Part shown: piece by piece, positions 6,811 through 16,107 of the stretch
Layout of the letters: every line of letters starts with the position of its first letter
How positions within the stretch are numbered: the stretch's first letter is position 1
NCBI RefSeq assembly: GCF_000227665.2
Contig: NZ_CP007030.1
Coordinates: 62,001 to 126,000, forward strand
Direction of reading: 5' to 3'
DNA: 64,000 nucleotides
Origin: Thiomicrospira aerophila AL3
GTDB taxonomy: Bacteria; Pseudomonadota; Gammaproteobacteria; Thiomicrospirales; Thiomicrospiraceae
The notes under the pieces: generated by a model
The model's database searches: none
What the model was told of the DNA's origin: nothing
What the model saw: only the letters and a program-made list of their open reading frames with translations
Program-made: the position numbers and the translations under genes

Positions 6811-9800
6811 CTAGTTAAAATCTTCCGGGTCGTAACCCAAGTTCGGTGCGAGCCATTTTTCGGCTTCGGCGATAGTCCAACCTTTGCGGTGCGCATAGTC
6901 TTCGGCTTGGTCACGACCAATTGAGCCGACACCGAAATATTTGCTTTGCGGATGCGCAAAATACCAGCCTGAAACTGCGGCAGTGGGCGTCATTGCATAG
7001 CTGGAGGTCAGTTCTAAACCAATTTCTTGATCTGGCTGCAACAGTTCCCAAAGTGTACCTTTTTCGGTGTGTTCCGGATTGGCCGGATAACCGGGTGCCG
7101 GACGAATCCCTTGATATTTTTCTTTGATCAGCTCTTCGTTCGATAGCTGTTCATCGGCGGCATAACCCCAGAAGTCTTTACGCACTAACTCATGCATGTG
7201 CTCGGCCAAGGCTTCGGCTAAACGGTCGGCCAGCGCTTTAACCATGATTGAGTTATAGTCATCATGTGCAGCTTCAAAACGAGCGATATGCTCGTCAATG
7301 CCAATACCGGCGGTGACGGCAAATGCGCCGATATAATCGTTTAGTACCAGGCCTGCTGAACTCGTTTTCGGTGCAACATAATCACTCAAACACTGATTGT
7401 ATTGCCCTGGTTTTTTCTCCGCTTGTTGGCGTAGATGATGCAAACGGGTTAATGGCGTGGTGCGGCTATCATCGGTATAAAGCTCAATATCATCGCCCAC
7501 CGCATTGGCCGGATAAAAGCCAATCACGGCACGGGCGGTTAGCCATTTTTCGTCGATGATCTGTTTAAGCATGGTTTGCGCATCGGCAAACACTTTTTTC
7601 GCTTCTTCGCCCACAATCTTATCGTCTAAAATGCGCGGATAGAGGCCATGCAAATCCCAGGATTGGAAAAATGGCGACCAGTCGATGCGGGGTAAGAGGT
7701 CTTCTAAGGCAATGTTATCGAATACCTTTTTGCCGAGGAATTTGGGTTTTGGCGGCGTGTAATCCGTCCAATCAATCGGGATCGCATTGTCACGTGCTTT
7801 ATTAAGTGGTACACGTTTAACTTGTTGCGCACGTGCTTTACGCTCTTCGCGCAGCTGCACATATTCTTCACGAATTTTGGCTGCAAAATCGACTTTCAGT
7901 TCGTTGGAAATCAGGCTTTGCGCCACACCGACCGCACGCGAGGCGTCTTTCACATAGACCACCGGATGCTCATATTGCGGTTCGATTTTGACTGCGGTAT
8001 GCGCTTTGGAGGTGGTCGCACCTCCGATTAATAACGGAATCGACATGCCGCGACGCTGCATTTCTTTGGCGACATGCACCATTTCTTCCAGTGAAGGCGT
8101 AATCAAGCCCGACAAACCGATGACATTCGCGCCTTCAGCCAGCGCGGTATCGAGAATTTTTTCTGCCGGCACCATGACGCCCAGGTCAATCACTTCAAAG
8201 TTATTACACTGCAGCACCACGCCGACAATATTTTTACCGATGTCATGCACATCGCCTTTGACGGTTGCCATCACAATCTTGCCTTTGGCTTGACCGGAGG
8301 ATTTTTCCGCTTCTAAGAAGGGTTGTAAATACGCCACCGCACGTTTCATCACACGGGCGGATTTCACCACCTGCGGCAAGAACATTTTACCCGCGCCGAA
8401 TAAATCGCCGACCACATTCATGCCATCCATTAACGGCCCTTCGATCACTTGCAGCGGCGAGCCGAGTGTGGTGCGCGCTTCTTCAGTGTCATCTTCAATA
8501 AAATCGGTAATACCCTTAACCAGCGCGTGTTCTAAGCGCTTTTCAACCGAGGCTTCACGCCACTTGATGTCAGATTCTTTGCCTTGTACCGAGCCGTCAC
8601 CACGGAATTTTTCCGCCACTTCCAGCAAACGGTCGGCTGCTTCCGGGTCTTTGTTGAGAATTACGTCTTCAACCGCTTGTTTCAGCTCTGGGTCGAGGTC
8701 GTCATAAATCGCCATTTGCCCTGCGTTGACAATCCCCATATCCATGCCTTGCTGAATCGCGTAATAGAGGAAAACTGAGTGAATCGCTTCACGCACCGGG
8801 TTATTACCACGGAACGAAAAGGATACGTTTGACACGCCGCCGGATACCATGGCATAAGGCAGGTTTTGTTTAATCCAACCGGTGGCTTCGATAAAGTCCA
8901 CCGCGTAGTTATTATGTTCTTCAATGCCGGTGGCCACGGCAAAAATATTCGGGTCGAAAATAATGTCTTCCGGCGGGAAGCCATTCGCCACCAATAAGTC
9001 ATACGAACGCTTACAAATTTCCTTTTTACGCGCAAAGGTATCGGCCTGGCCGTCCTCATCAAACGCCATGACAATCGTCGCCGCACCATAGCGCTGAATC
9101 AATTTGGCTTGGGCTAAAAAGTTGGCTTCACCCTCTTTGAGTGAAATTGAGTTAACAATGCCCTTGCCTTGAATACATTTTAAACCGGCTTCAATCGCTT
9201 CCCATTTTGATGAGTCAATCATCACCGGCACCCGCGCGGCATCCGGTTCACCAGCCATCATATTTAAAAAGCGCGTCATGCAGGCCTTGGCATCCAACAT
9301 GCCTTCGTCCATGTTGACATCAATTATCTGTGCGCCGTCATTCACCTGCTTAACCGCGATTTCAACCGCTTGTTCGTAGTTATCTTCAATAATCAAACGT
9401 TTAAACAGCGCTGAACCGGTCACGTTATTACGCTCACCGACGTTAACAAACAGGGTGGTGTCGTCAATCGTCATTGGCTCCAAGCCAGACAAACGACAGG
9501 CTTTTTTAATCGCTGGAATAGTGCGTTGTGGATGGGCGAGTGCCGCCTGAGCCATCGCTTCAACGTGATCAGGGGTGGTGCCGCAACAGCCGCCGATAAT
9601 ATTCAGCCAACCGGCTTGCGCCCAGGTTTGTACTTCAGCTGCCATTTGCTCTGGGGTTTCGTCATATTCACCAAACTCATTCGGCAGGCCTGCATTCGGA
9701 TGCACCGATACATAACATTCAGCAATACGGCTGAGTTCTTCAACATACGGGCGTAATTCTTTCGGGCCAAGCGCACAGTTGAGGCCAACCGATAGCGGTT

Positions 9801-10518
9801 TGGCATGACGAATTGCATTATAGAAGGCTTCGGTGGTTTGGCCGGATAATGTACGACCGGAGGCGTCAGTGATGGTGCCGGAAATCATAATCGGCAATTC
9901 TTCACCCAGCGCGTCTTCGACCTGTTTGACGGCAAAAATCGCGGCTTTGGCATTAAGGGTATCGAAAATGGTTTCAATCAAAATCACATCCGCACCGCCT
10001 TCTAATAAGGCTTCGGTCGCTTGCACATAAGCACCGACCAGCTCATCAAAGCTGGTGTTACGAAAGCCCGGGTCATTCACATCCGGTGAAATGGAGGCGG
10101 TGCGGTTTGTTGGGCCGAGCACCCCGGCGACAAAACGCGGTTTGCCGTCTTCGGATTCGGCGATGTCACACGCCTCACGCGCGACTTTGGCAGCACAAAT
10201 GTTAATGTCGCGCACCTGATCCTGCATATCGTAATCGGCTTGCGCAATGGTGGTGGCGTTAAACGAATTGGTTTCAAGAATATCGACGCCTTGGCGCAAA
10301 AAGCCTAGATGAATATCGCGAATTACGTCGGGTTGGGTGATGACCAAAATATCGTTATTGCCTTTGATATCCATGTGATAGTCAGCAAAGCGTTCGCCAC
10401 GAAAATCGTCTTCAGTTAGGTTTAAGCCCTGAATCATTGTGCCCATTGCGCCATCTAATACGACCACACGTTCGGTAAGAAGTTGTTTTAATTGGGCAAT
10501 TCGTTGTAAACGCGTCAT
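6811..10518 (-). CDS. metH: Cobalamin-dependent methionine synthase
   Basis: A large cytoplasmic enzyme that transfers methyl from 5-methyl-THF to homocysteine through B12. Domains in order are homocysteine-binding (zinc ligands in GLNC and GGCC), pterin-binding ([10 protein letters not shown]), B12 cap, B12-binding ([11 protein letters not shown]; the His is residue ~758, matching E. coli His759) and the C-terminal SAM-dependent reactivation domain. Start choice: the longest frame begins with TTG at 10542. An ATG at 10518, with a GGGA-like element upstream, gives 1235 residues, close to E. coli (1227); another ATG lies at 10524. No cobalamin riboswitch is visible in the ~80-base leader. CAGGCCTG sites are at 7348 and 9685. 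Confidence 0.97.
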   Translation of the reverse strand: MTRLQRIAQLKQLLTERVVVLDGAMGTMIQGLNLTEDDFRGERFADYHMDIKGNNDILVITQPDVIRDIHLGFLRQGVDILETNSFNATTIAQADYDMQDQVRDINICAAKVAREACDIAESEDGKPRFVAGVLGPTNRTASISPDVNDPGFRNTSFDELVGAYVQATEALLEGGADVILIETIFDTLNAKAAIFAVKQVEDALGEELPIMISGTITDASGRTLSGQTTEAFYNAIRHAKPLSVGLNCALGPKELRPYVEELSRIAECYVSVHPNAGLPNEFGEYDETPEQMAAEVQTWAQAGWLNIIGGCCGTTPDHVEAMAQAALAHPQRTIPAIKKACRLSGLEPMTIDDTTLFVNVGERNNVTGSALFKRLIIEDNYEQAVEIAVKQVNDGAQIIDVNMDEGMLDAKACMTRFLNMMAGEPDAARVPVMIDSSKWEAIEAGLKCIQGKGIVNSISLKEGEANFLAQAKLIQRYGAATIVMAFDEDGQADTFARKKEICKRSYDLLVANGFPPEDIIFDPNIFAVATGIEEHNNYAVDFIEATGWIKQNLPYAMVSGGVSNVSFSFRGNNPVREAIHSVFLYYAIQQGMDMGIVNAGQMAIYDDLDPELKQAVEDVILNKDPEAADRLLEVAEKFRGDGSVQGKESDIKWREASVEKRLEHALVKGITDFIEDDTEEARTTLGSPLQVIEGPLMDGMNVVGDLFGAGKMFLPQVVKSARVMKRAVAYLQPFLEAEKSSGQAKGKIVMATVKGDVHDIGKNIVGVVLQCNNFEVIDLGVMVPAEKILDTALAEGANVIGLSGLITPSLEEMVHVAKEMQRRGMSIPLLIGGATTSKAHTAVKIEPQYEHPVVYVKDASRAVGVAQSLISNELKVDFAAKIREEYVQLREERKARAQQVKRVPLNKARDNAIPIDWTDYTPPKPKFLGKKVFDNIALEDLLPRIDWSPFFQSWDLHGLYPRILDDKIVGEEAKKVFADAQTMLKQIIDEKWLTARAVIGFYPANAVGDDIELYTDDSRTTPLTRLHHLRQQAEKKPGQYNQCLSDYVAPKTSSAGLVLNDYIGAFAVTAGIGIDEHIARFEAAHDDYNSIMVKALADRLAEALAEHMHELVRKDFWGYAADEQLSNEELIKEKYQGIRPAPGYPANPEHTEKGTLWELLQPDQEIGLELTSSYAMTPTAAVSGWYFAHPQSKYFGVGSIGRDQAEDYAHRKGWTIAEAEKWLAPNLGYDPEDFN

Positions 10519-10623
10519 AAGCATCCCATCAGTTGGTATCAAAAAGTATCAAAGAAAAGTCGTGTATTTTAACGCAAAAGCGTGCAAAAAGGGTGAGAGT
10601 GAGTTTAGGACTGCGGCAGAGGT

Positions 10624-12669
10624 TTAAAAGGCCTGCCGGTAACGCACTAACCAGGCCTGGTCAAATTGGTCTTGTTGCCAACGAATTTGCCAGTTGGGGT
10701 GTTGAAGTTGCAGGTTCACCCCTTCATTTTGCATGGCCGTACGCAGGTTTTGGCGATAAAAGCGCAGGCGTCCGTCCCCAATAGATTCGCTAATAGCTGC
10801 GGTAAAGTTGAGTTGGTTTTGTTGTTGATAGATATCCATTTGGGCATGAAACCCCATAATGCGATAGGGGCTATGTAGGCTTAGCCATTGGCTGGTTTGG
10901 GTTTCGGTAATATGGGTGAGTAATTGTGTGCCGGGTTCTTGCGCTTGTTGCCAGTTATAGCCAACACTGAGCCAATCTTGAGTGAGTGCGGGTTGCCAAA
11001 TGGCAAACACGCCCTGTTGGTTGCGTTGGTTCAGTCCCGACCAGTTGAGTAGGCTGTCGCCTTGAGTTTGATAGCCACCCCATTGCCAGCGTCCTTGCTG
11101 ACGGGCGATTAACCAGGCCTGCTGATTGGTTTGGCTTGATTGCGCGACACTGGCCTGCCAACCGGTTTGCTGTGTGGGCTGATAGAGTCCAATATTGAGC
11201 AGGGCGAGTTGTTGATCTTGCGTAAACTGGTTAAAGCCCAGTTGGCCGTGTTGAATCATGGAATGGCGACTATTGAGTTGGGTTTGTGGGCTAATACTTA
11301 ATGACAGCAGGCTGTTGTCAAATGAGTAAGTCCGTGGCGATGTCGGCCAGGCCTGGTTAAACGCTTGTCTAAAATGACCTTGACGCGGTTGATTAATACT
11401 GCTCATTTGAATAGCAAAATCGCGTTGATAACTATCCACGATAGCGGTATTGAGCGTAACGGGCTCATAGCCGGCTGGCAAACTCACTACCAGTGACTGC
11501 ATAGAATAGGTTTGGTCTTCAAATGCAATTGATGTGGTGCCGACAGGGCTAAAGGCGGCATGGGCATCTAGCATACCCATGCCATGTAAACTGGCGCTGT
11601 AATTGGGAAAATCTCTATTGGCGGTATCTAAGAGTATTTGAGTGAGCTCGCGCCCACCAAGATGCTGCCAACGTTGCTGCATCACCGTTATGAGACCACT
11701 GACATTCGCAGCCGCACCAGAGGTGCCAAAACTGGTATAGTCCGCAACTTGAGTGGCCCCTGGCCCAACAATAAAGCGAACTTGAATAGCGCTATCATTT
11801 CCCGGGGTGTTTGAGAAGTCTGCTAAAGTCTGGTTATCATAGCTAGCCCCGACGATTATGAGTTGTTTGCCCAGTTCTAGTCGAGTTGCGTCTGCAAAGT
11901 CGGCGTCATTATAAACTTCAGTAGCTAAGCTAAGAGCATCGTTACCCGCTGAATGAACGATTGCGATGTTTTGATTGATAAGTTTCTTGCTGATATTGCG
12001 AATTTCTTGTTCTGCTGCAGACAGTTGATTATTGCGAAGATGATCACGTGCTACAAGCAGTGCACCATAGTTAAATGATAGATTTACGACGGAAACATCT
12101 CTGCCTAGGTTATTAAGATTGTTAGCCCACTCTAGACCCTTAAAGATTGATATTCGATTCGTAAAACCCTGGCTATCCGCAATCACACCATGGGCAATAT
12201 TGGCACGAATCGCAATCCCATACTCAAAGGATGCTGCAATTTGTGCCATATCATCTCCGTGAGTGCCGTTACTTAATGAGGTGTCATTTACTTTCACAAC
12301 CTGACCATTCACTATTTCGTAACGCTGGTTTGAAGCGATGCTTGTTTCATACAACACACGGTCTTGATTGTCTGTGCGTAACCCTGTGTCAAGGATTGCA
12401 ATAGTTTGCCCACTGCCATCATAACCCGCTTCATACCATTGGTTCATTTCCCAACGCAATGTCTCAGCTGAAAGTAGTGCCGTGCTTCCTGAGGGGGGCG
12501 GATTTATTCTCGGCCCATCTGGTGGACTGAATGGGATGAGTATTCCTTCAGGTTCTGGGTCAGGCCGCACATTACTGCCACCGCCGCCGCCTCCTCCGCC
12601 ACAGCCAACTTGTGTCAGTAGAATGTTGACCAGTGCCAATGGAATATAGTGTTTTAGTGCTAGTTTCAT
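10624..12669 (-). CDS. Subtilisin-like (S8) serine protease, probable lipoprotein autotransporter
   Basis: A 681-residue exported protein. The N-terminal signal peptide ends at a lipobox-like VGC (Cys23), followed by a run of eight glycines that would act as a flexible tether. The peptidase domain (~70-370) shows the triad in subtilase order: AILDTG, a His in NGTHGDD and GTSGAAANVSG. The C-terminal ~280 residues lack obvious helices, are rich in Gln, Trp and alternating hydrophobics, and end in Phe, which fits an outer-membrane beta-barrel as in NalP/SphB1-type autotransporters. It would act on the cell surface on unknown targets. Three CAGGCCTG copies lie in the C-terminal part. The barrel is inferred, the protease is clear. 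Confidence 0.85.
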   Translation of the reverse strand: MKLALKHYIPLALVNILLTQVGCGGGGGGGGSNVRPDPEPEGILIPFSPPDGPRINPPPSGSTALLSAETLRWEMNQWYEAGYDGSGQTIAILDTGLRTDNQDRVLYETSIASNQRYEIVNGQVVKVNDTSLSNGTHGDDMAQIAASFEYGIAIRANIAHGVIADSQGFTNRISIFKGLEWANNLNNLGRDVSVVNLSFNYGALLVARDHLRNNQLSAAEQEIRNISKKLINQNIAIVHSAGNDALSLATEVYNDADFADATRLELGKQLIIVGASYDNQTLADFSNTPGNDSAIQVRFIVGPGATQVADYTSFGTSGAAANVSGLITVMQQRWQHLGGRELTQILLDTANRDFPNYSASLHGMGMLDAHAAFSPVGTTSIAFEDQTYSMQSLVVSLPAGYEPVTLNTAIVDSYQRDFAIQMSSINQPRQGHFRQAFNQAWPTSPRTYSFDNSLLSLSISPQTQLNSRHSMIQHGQLGFNQFTQDQQLALLNIGLYQPTQQTGWQASVAQSSQTNQQAWLIARQQGRWQWGGYQTQGDSLLNWSGLNQRNQQGVFAIWQPALTQDWLSVGYNWQQAQEPGTQLLTHITETQTSQWLSLHSPYRIMGFHAQMDIYQQQNQLNFTAAISESIGDGRLRFYRQNLRTAMQNEGVNLQLQHPNWQIRWQQDQFDQAWLVRYRQAF

Positions 12670-12804
12670 CGCAGTTTGAACGTCTTATTTCAACAACTTT
12701 TGATTATACCTACTTCCTTAATACTCAAATGCGCAACTCTAGGGTCAAAAAATGCAAATATTTAATTAATAGTTTTGATTTATCGGTGACTTATAAATAT
12801 TTAA

Positions 12805-12834
12805 TTGGCTGGCTGTATAACTTTTGTGTAAGAT
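12805..12834 (+). promoter_or_regulatory. Candidate promoter for the orphan terminator transcript
   Basis: TTGGCT (12805-12810) and TAAGAT (12829-12834) are separated by 18 bases, with TG just before the -10. It lies about 70 bases before a strong plus-strand terminator and no plus-strand gene lies between. Weak on its own; supported by position. Confidence 0.35.
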
Positions 12835-12840
12835 TCAAAT

Positions 12841-12934
12841 CGTGACAAGTTAAGCGATGTCGCAACGTAGGTTGAGGTTAGGCCCCTTCGTAGGGCCGTT
12901 GCCCCGGATTGTAGGTTCAATCCGGGGTTTTTTT
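12841..12934 (+). ncRNA. Candidate intergenic small RNA of ~94 nt
   Basis: The 276-base gap between the minus-strand protease and ubiC genes holds a plus-strand Rho-independent terminator but no plus-strand gene. A plausible promoter at 12805-12834 would start RNA near 12841. The predicted transcript contains a small CAAC/GTTG hairpin (12863-12874), a GGCCC/GGGCC hairpin (12881-12897) and the terminator stem (12902-12927). I recognise no known RNA family. A cis-antisense or read-through role cannot be excluded. Confidence 0.45.
12902..12934 (+). terminator. Strong orphan Rho-independent terminator
   Basis: CCCCGGATTG (12902-12911) pairs perfectly with CAATCCGGGG (12918-12927) over a 6-base loop, followed by seven T at 12928-12934. 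The T run is on the plus strand only, where no upstream gene is annotated. Confidence 0.9.
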
Positions 12935-12945
12935 ATGGCCGTTTT

Positions 12946-13539
12946 CTAGTCATGTGTTGAATGAAAGCCGCCTAAACTGCGCCAAAAAGCAGGCAAAAAT
13001 AGCTCACTGAGCAGCAAGGGGGCGTTGTGCCGGTGATAAATACAATGGCGCGCTAGCAGCGGTGGTGCAGGGCTGTTTATGTCTGTCATCTTAGTTATAT
13101 GTGGCCAGTGCCAGCGGCTAAATAAAAAACGATCGCGCTGAATGCTAGCGTCTTGAAACAGGCGCTGACCCAAGGGTTGTTGTCCTTGTTGGCGCAAAAA
13201 CGCCCAGGGTTGGCCTTGCGCAACCCCTGGTGTAACGCTGCGGGCAAAAATCCACGGTGTTGGACCACAACACAACATGACTTCGCGAATCCAAACCCGC
13301 TGGGCGTAGGATGCAGGTCTGCATGATGCTGTGCCGCTGGCCACAGCCGGCTGTTCAAACGGATAGGTTAATCCCCAGCCTTCAAATAAGGGTTTGACTT
13401 GCAATTGAGTACAGCGTGCCTGCAATTTAGCGGTCAGTGATGCCCGGTCTAATAACCAGGCCTGCTGCTGCGGCTGTAGCGTTAGGCGGTTTAAATCCTC
13501 TGCGGCATAGAGGCGTTGTGCTAGGCGTGTGTAGGGCAT
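12946..13539 (-). CDS. ubiC: Chorismate-pyruvate lyase
   Basis: A 197-residue soluble protein of the UbiC family, which cleaves chorismate to 4-hydroxybenzoate and pyruvate, the first committed step of ubiquinone synthesis. Family landmarks are the central RVWIREVMLCCG, PWIFARSV and the FLFSRW-type C-terminal region. Length is slightly above E. coli UbiC (165) because of a longer N-terminus and inserted residues around 75-80. It is the last gene of rpoZ-spoT-ridA-recG-ubiC, 18 bases below recG. A CAGGCCTG site at 13457 encodes Gln-Ala-Trp. Sequence divergence is high, as usual for UbiC, but the motif set is convincing. Confidence 0.85.
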   Translation of the reverse strand: MPYTRLAQRLYAAEDLNRLTLQPQQQAWLLDRASLTAKLQARCTQLQVKPLFEGWGLTYPFEQPAVASGTASCRPASYAQRVWIREVMLCCGPTPWIFARSVTPGVAQGQPWAFLRQQGQQPLGQRLFQDASIQRDRFLFSRWHWPHITKMTDINSPAPPLLARHCIYHRHNAPLLLSELFLPAFWRSLGGFHSTHD

Positions 13540-13557
13540 AGTTTGTTTCGCATGATA

Positions 13558-15663
13558 TTAAGCATGGTGATAGTCCAGACGATGGGCAAGCCAGCGAGCT
13601 TCTAATCCAGCCAGGTCGCCACTTTGTTGCAATGTTTCGAGCCAGTCGTGTGCGGCGGGTTGCAGCTCGGTTAACCAGGCCTGGTCGCGGCTTATATCCG
13701 CGATGCGAAAGCTAAGACCACCGGTTTGGCGCGTGCCTAGTACTTCGCCAGGACCACGAATTTTGAGGTCTTCCTCAGCAATCACAAAGCCGTCCTGGCT
13801 TTCGCGCATAATGTTTAAGCGGGCTTTCGCCGTTTCAGATAGCGGCGCTTGATAGAGCAGCACGCAGTGACTTTTTTTACTGCCGCGCCCGACCCGCCCC
13901 CGTAATTGGTGCAGTTGTGCCAAGCCTAGGCGTTCAGCATTTTCAATAATCATCAGGCTGGCGTTAGGGACGTTGACACCGACTTCTATGACGGTTGTGG
14001 CAACCAAAACTTGTAGTTGTTGTGCTTTAAAGTCGGCCATCAGTTGTTCTTTTTCAGCCGGTTTAAGCTTGCCATGGATTAAGCCCACTTTTAAATCCGG
14101 CCATTGTTGCTGAAATTCGGCCAGGGTGCTGGCAGCAGCTTGGGCATTGAGTTGTTCAGATTCTTCAATCAACGGACAGACCCAATAGGCTTGCACCCCC
14201 TGTTGACAGGCTTGGTAAAGATGTTCCATGACTTCATAACGTTTGCTATTGCTAAGAACGGCGGTATCAATGGCTTGTCGTCCCGGTGGCAGTTCATCGA
14301 TGACCGATAAGTCTAAATCGCCGTAAGCGGCCATTGCAAGGGTGCGTGGGATCGGCGTGGCGGTCATGGTAAGTTGATGAGGTTGCCAAGCAGACTGGTT
14401 GGGGTCTGAGGTTTGATTTTTTTGGGTGAGCGCGAGGCGTTGATGCACCCCAAAACGATGTTGTTCATCAATAATCACCAAGCCGAGTTGCTTAAACACG
14501 ACACTGTCTTGAAATAGCGCATGGGTGCCAACAATCACTTGGGCTTCACCTGAGGCAATCGCGGCCAAAATCTGTTGGCGTTCACTCGGTTTGTGCCGAC
14601 CACTCAGGCTAGTCAGTTGCAGACCTAGCGGTGTTAACCAGGCCTGCATCGCTTGGCGATGTTGTTCGGCCAGAATTTCAGTCGGCGCCATGATCGCAAC
14701 TTGATAGCCCTGTTCGGCACAAACTTGGGCGGCCATGGCTGCAATCACGGTTTTGCCCGAGCCGACATCACCTTGAACGAGTCGTTGCATGGGTCTGGCT
14801 TGCGCCAGGTCTTGGCTAATTTCTTGCCAGACGCGCTGTTGTGCTAGGGTGAGTTGGAACGGTAGATTCGCAATAAGCTGGTGTAAGCCGCGACTGGTTT
14901 GACTGTTAAAGGCCGGTGCCGGAATGGCTTGTTGACTTTGGCGCAAGCGTTGCAAACTGAGTTGGTGGGTAAAAAGTTCTTCTACTATCAGCCGTTGTTG
15001 TGCGGGCGTTTCCACTCGGCTCAGTGCACCGGTATCACTGCCGGCCGGCGGCTGATGAAGGGTGAGTAGGGCTTCGTTAATTCCTGGCAGTTGCCATTGG
15101 TCGCATAATTGGCGGGGTAAATGTTCGGCGAGCGGGTATTGTTCGAGTTGTAAGCAGGCCTGCTTAATCAGCTTTTGTAAGGTTTTTTGGCCCAAGCCTT
15201 CGGTAGTGGGGTAAATAGGGGTTAAAAACGGCGACAGTGGCGGCGGTTCGGCACTAAAGACTTCGCAGTCAGGATGCATCATTTCCCAGCCCTGCATGCC
15301 GAGTTTACATTCGCCAAAGGCACGCAGTCGCTTACCGCGTTGATAAAACCGTGCTTGGTTGGCATTAACATGGAAAAAACGTAGGCTGACAGGGGTTTGG
15401 TCGTGACTTAGGCAATCGACCCATAGACCCGGCGCACGCCCACCGACAAAGCGACTTTGTAAAATCTCGGCCTCAATCAGCCCTTCACTGCCAGGTAAGC
15501 ACTGACTTAACTGCGTCAGTTGGGTTTTATCTTGGTAGCGCAGCGGTAAATGAAACAGTAAGTCAAGCAAGCTATGCAACTGCAGTTTAGCTAGTTTTTC
15601 AGCGAGTTTAGGGCCCACTCCCTTGAGTCCGCTGACTTGCAGTTCACTGAGTGGGCTGGACAT
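13558..15663 (-). CDS. recG: ATP-dependent DNA helicase RecG
   Basis: A 701-residue branched-DNA helicase that reverses stalled replication forks and processes recombination intermediates. The N-terminal wedge (OB fold, ~55-180) is followed by the helicase core, with Walker A GDVGSGKT near 298, DEQHRFG (DExH) near 400, TATPIPRTL near 434 and motif VI QLRGRVGRG near 590. The C-terminus keeps the conserved accessory region. Length equals the family (about 690-700). In gammaproteobacteria recG commonly follows spoT, as here, with ridA between them. Three CAGGCCTG sites occur (13676, 14639, 15155). Confidence 0.97.
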   Translation of the reverse strand: MSSPLSELQVSGLKGVGPKLAEKLAKLQLHSLLDLLFHLPLRYQDKTQLTQLSQCLPGSEGLIEAEILQSRFVGGRAPGLWVDCLSHDQTPVSLRFFHVNANQARFYQRGKRLRAFGECKLGMQGWEMMHPDCEVFSAEPPPLSPFLTPIYPTTEGLGQKTLQKLIKQACLQLEQYPLAEHLPRQLCDQWQLPGINEALLTLHQPPAGSDTGALSRVETPAQQRLIVEELFTHQLSLQRLRQSQQAIPAPAFNSQTSRGLHQLIANLPFQLTLAQQRVWQEISQDLAQARPMQRLVQGDVGSGKTVIAAMAAQVCAEQGYQVAIMAPTEILAEQHRQAMQAWLTPLGLQLTSLSGRHKPSERQQILAAIASGEAQVIVGTHALFQDSVVFKQLGLVIIDEQHRFGVHQRLALTQKNQTSDPNQSAWQPHQLTMTATPIPRTLAMAAYGDLDLSVIDELPPGRQAIDTAVLSNSKRYEVMEHLYQACQQGVQAYWVCPLIEESEQLNAQAAASTLAEFQQQWPDLKVGLIHGKLKPAEKEQLMADFKAQQLQVLVATTVIEVGVNVPNASLMIIENAERLGLAQLHQLRGRVGRGSKKSHCVLLYQAPLSETAKARLNIMRESQDGFVIAEEDLKIRGPGEVLGTRQTGGLSFRIADISRDQAWLTELQPAAHDWLETLQQSGDLAGLEARWLAHRLDYHHA

Positions 15664-15690
15664 ACTGATTAAGTGCCTGTTTATTTAGGT

Positions 15691-16077
15691 TTAATAGTGT
15701 GAGAGTACCATGACGCCATCCATCTCTACGTCGGTGTCTTTAGGCAATTGCTTAACCGCGACGGCGGCACGCGCCGGATAGGGTTGCTGAAAATACTGCG
15801 CCATAATTTCGTTAACCTTGGCGAAGTGGCTCATGTCGGTTAGGAATATATTGAGTTTGGCAATATCTTGTAAGCTGCCGCCGGCTGCTTCACACACCGC
15901 ACTCAAGTTTTTAAACACTTGATGAATGCGTTCACTAATATCGCCTTCAGCCAGCGCCATGGTGTCTGGAATCAGCCCAATTTGACCGGATAGATAAACG
16001 GTATCGGCAACACGAATGGCTTGTGAATAGGTGCCAATCGCGGCTGGGGCTTTATCTGTATGGATGGTTTGGCGCAT
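15691..16077 (-). CDS. ridA: RidA family enamine/imine deaminase
   Basis: A 128-residue cytoplasmic protein of the YjgF/YER057c/UK114 family, which hydrolyses reactive enamines/imines such as 2-aminoacrylate released by PLP enzymes. It keeps GPYSQA-like IGTYSQAIR near residues 15-23, the conserved SGQIG, and [12 protein letters not shown], whose Arg near 105 binds the substrate carboxylate. It sits 30 bases below spoT and 27 above recG in the same operon, a common gammaproteobacterial position. Family assignment is secure; the RidA subfamily rather than Rid2-7 is inferred from the conserved Arg and the gene neighbourhood. Confidence 0.92.
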   Translation of the reverse strand: MRQTIHTDKAPAAIGTYSQAIRVADTVYLSGQIGLIPDTMALAEGDISERIHQVFKNLSAVCEAAGGSLQDIAKLNIFLTDMSHFAKVNEIMAQYFQQPYPARAAVAVKQLPKDTDVEMDGVMVLSHY

Positions 16078-16107
16078 AAGTTAAGTCCTTTATTTGACTG
16101 ACAATAA

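Noticed and set aside
7988-8707. Several plus-strand open frames of 78-101 residues inside metH.
   Set aside because: All are antisense to strongly conserved metH domains; shadows caused by GC-rich third positions.
10519-10623. Search for a cobalamin riboswitch before metH.
   Set aside because: The leader is only about 100 bases and shows no B12-box-like sequence or terminator hairpin.
12633-12845. 70-residue plus-strand open frame.
   Set aside because: No ribosome binding site, it overlaps the start of the subtilase gene, and composition follows the AT-rich intergenic DNA.
12902-12934. tRNA-like 3' end (GGTTCAATCC resembles a T arm).
   Set aside because: No matching acceptor, D or anticodon arms lie upstream, the loop is not a standard T loop and no CCA follows. 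The stem plus T run fits a terminator.
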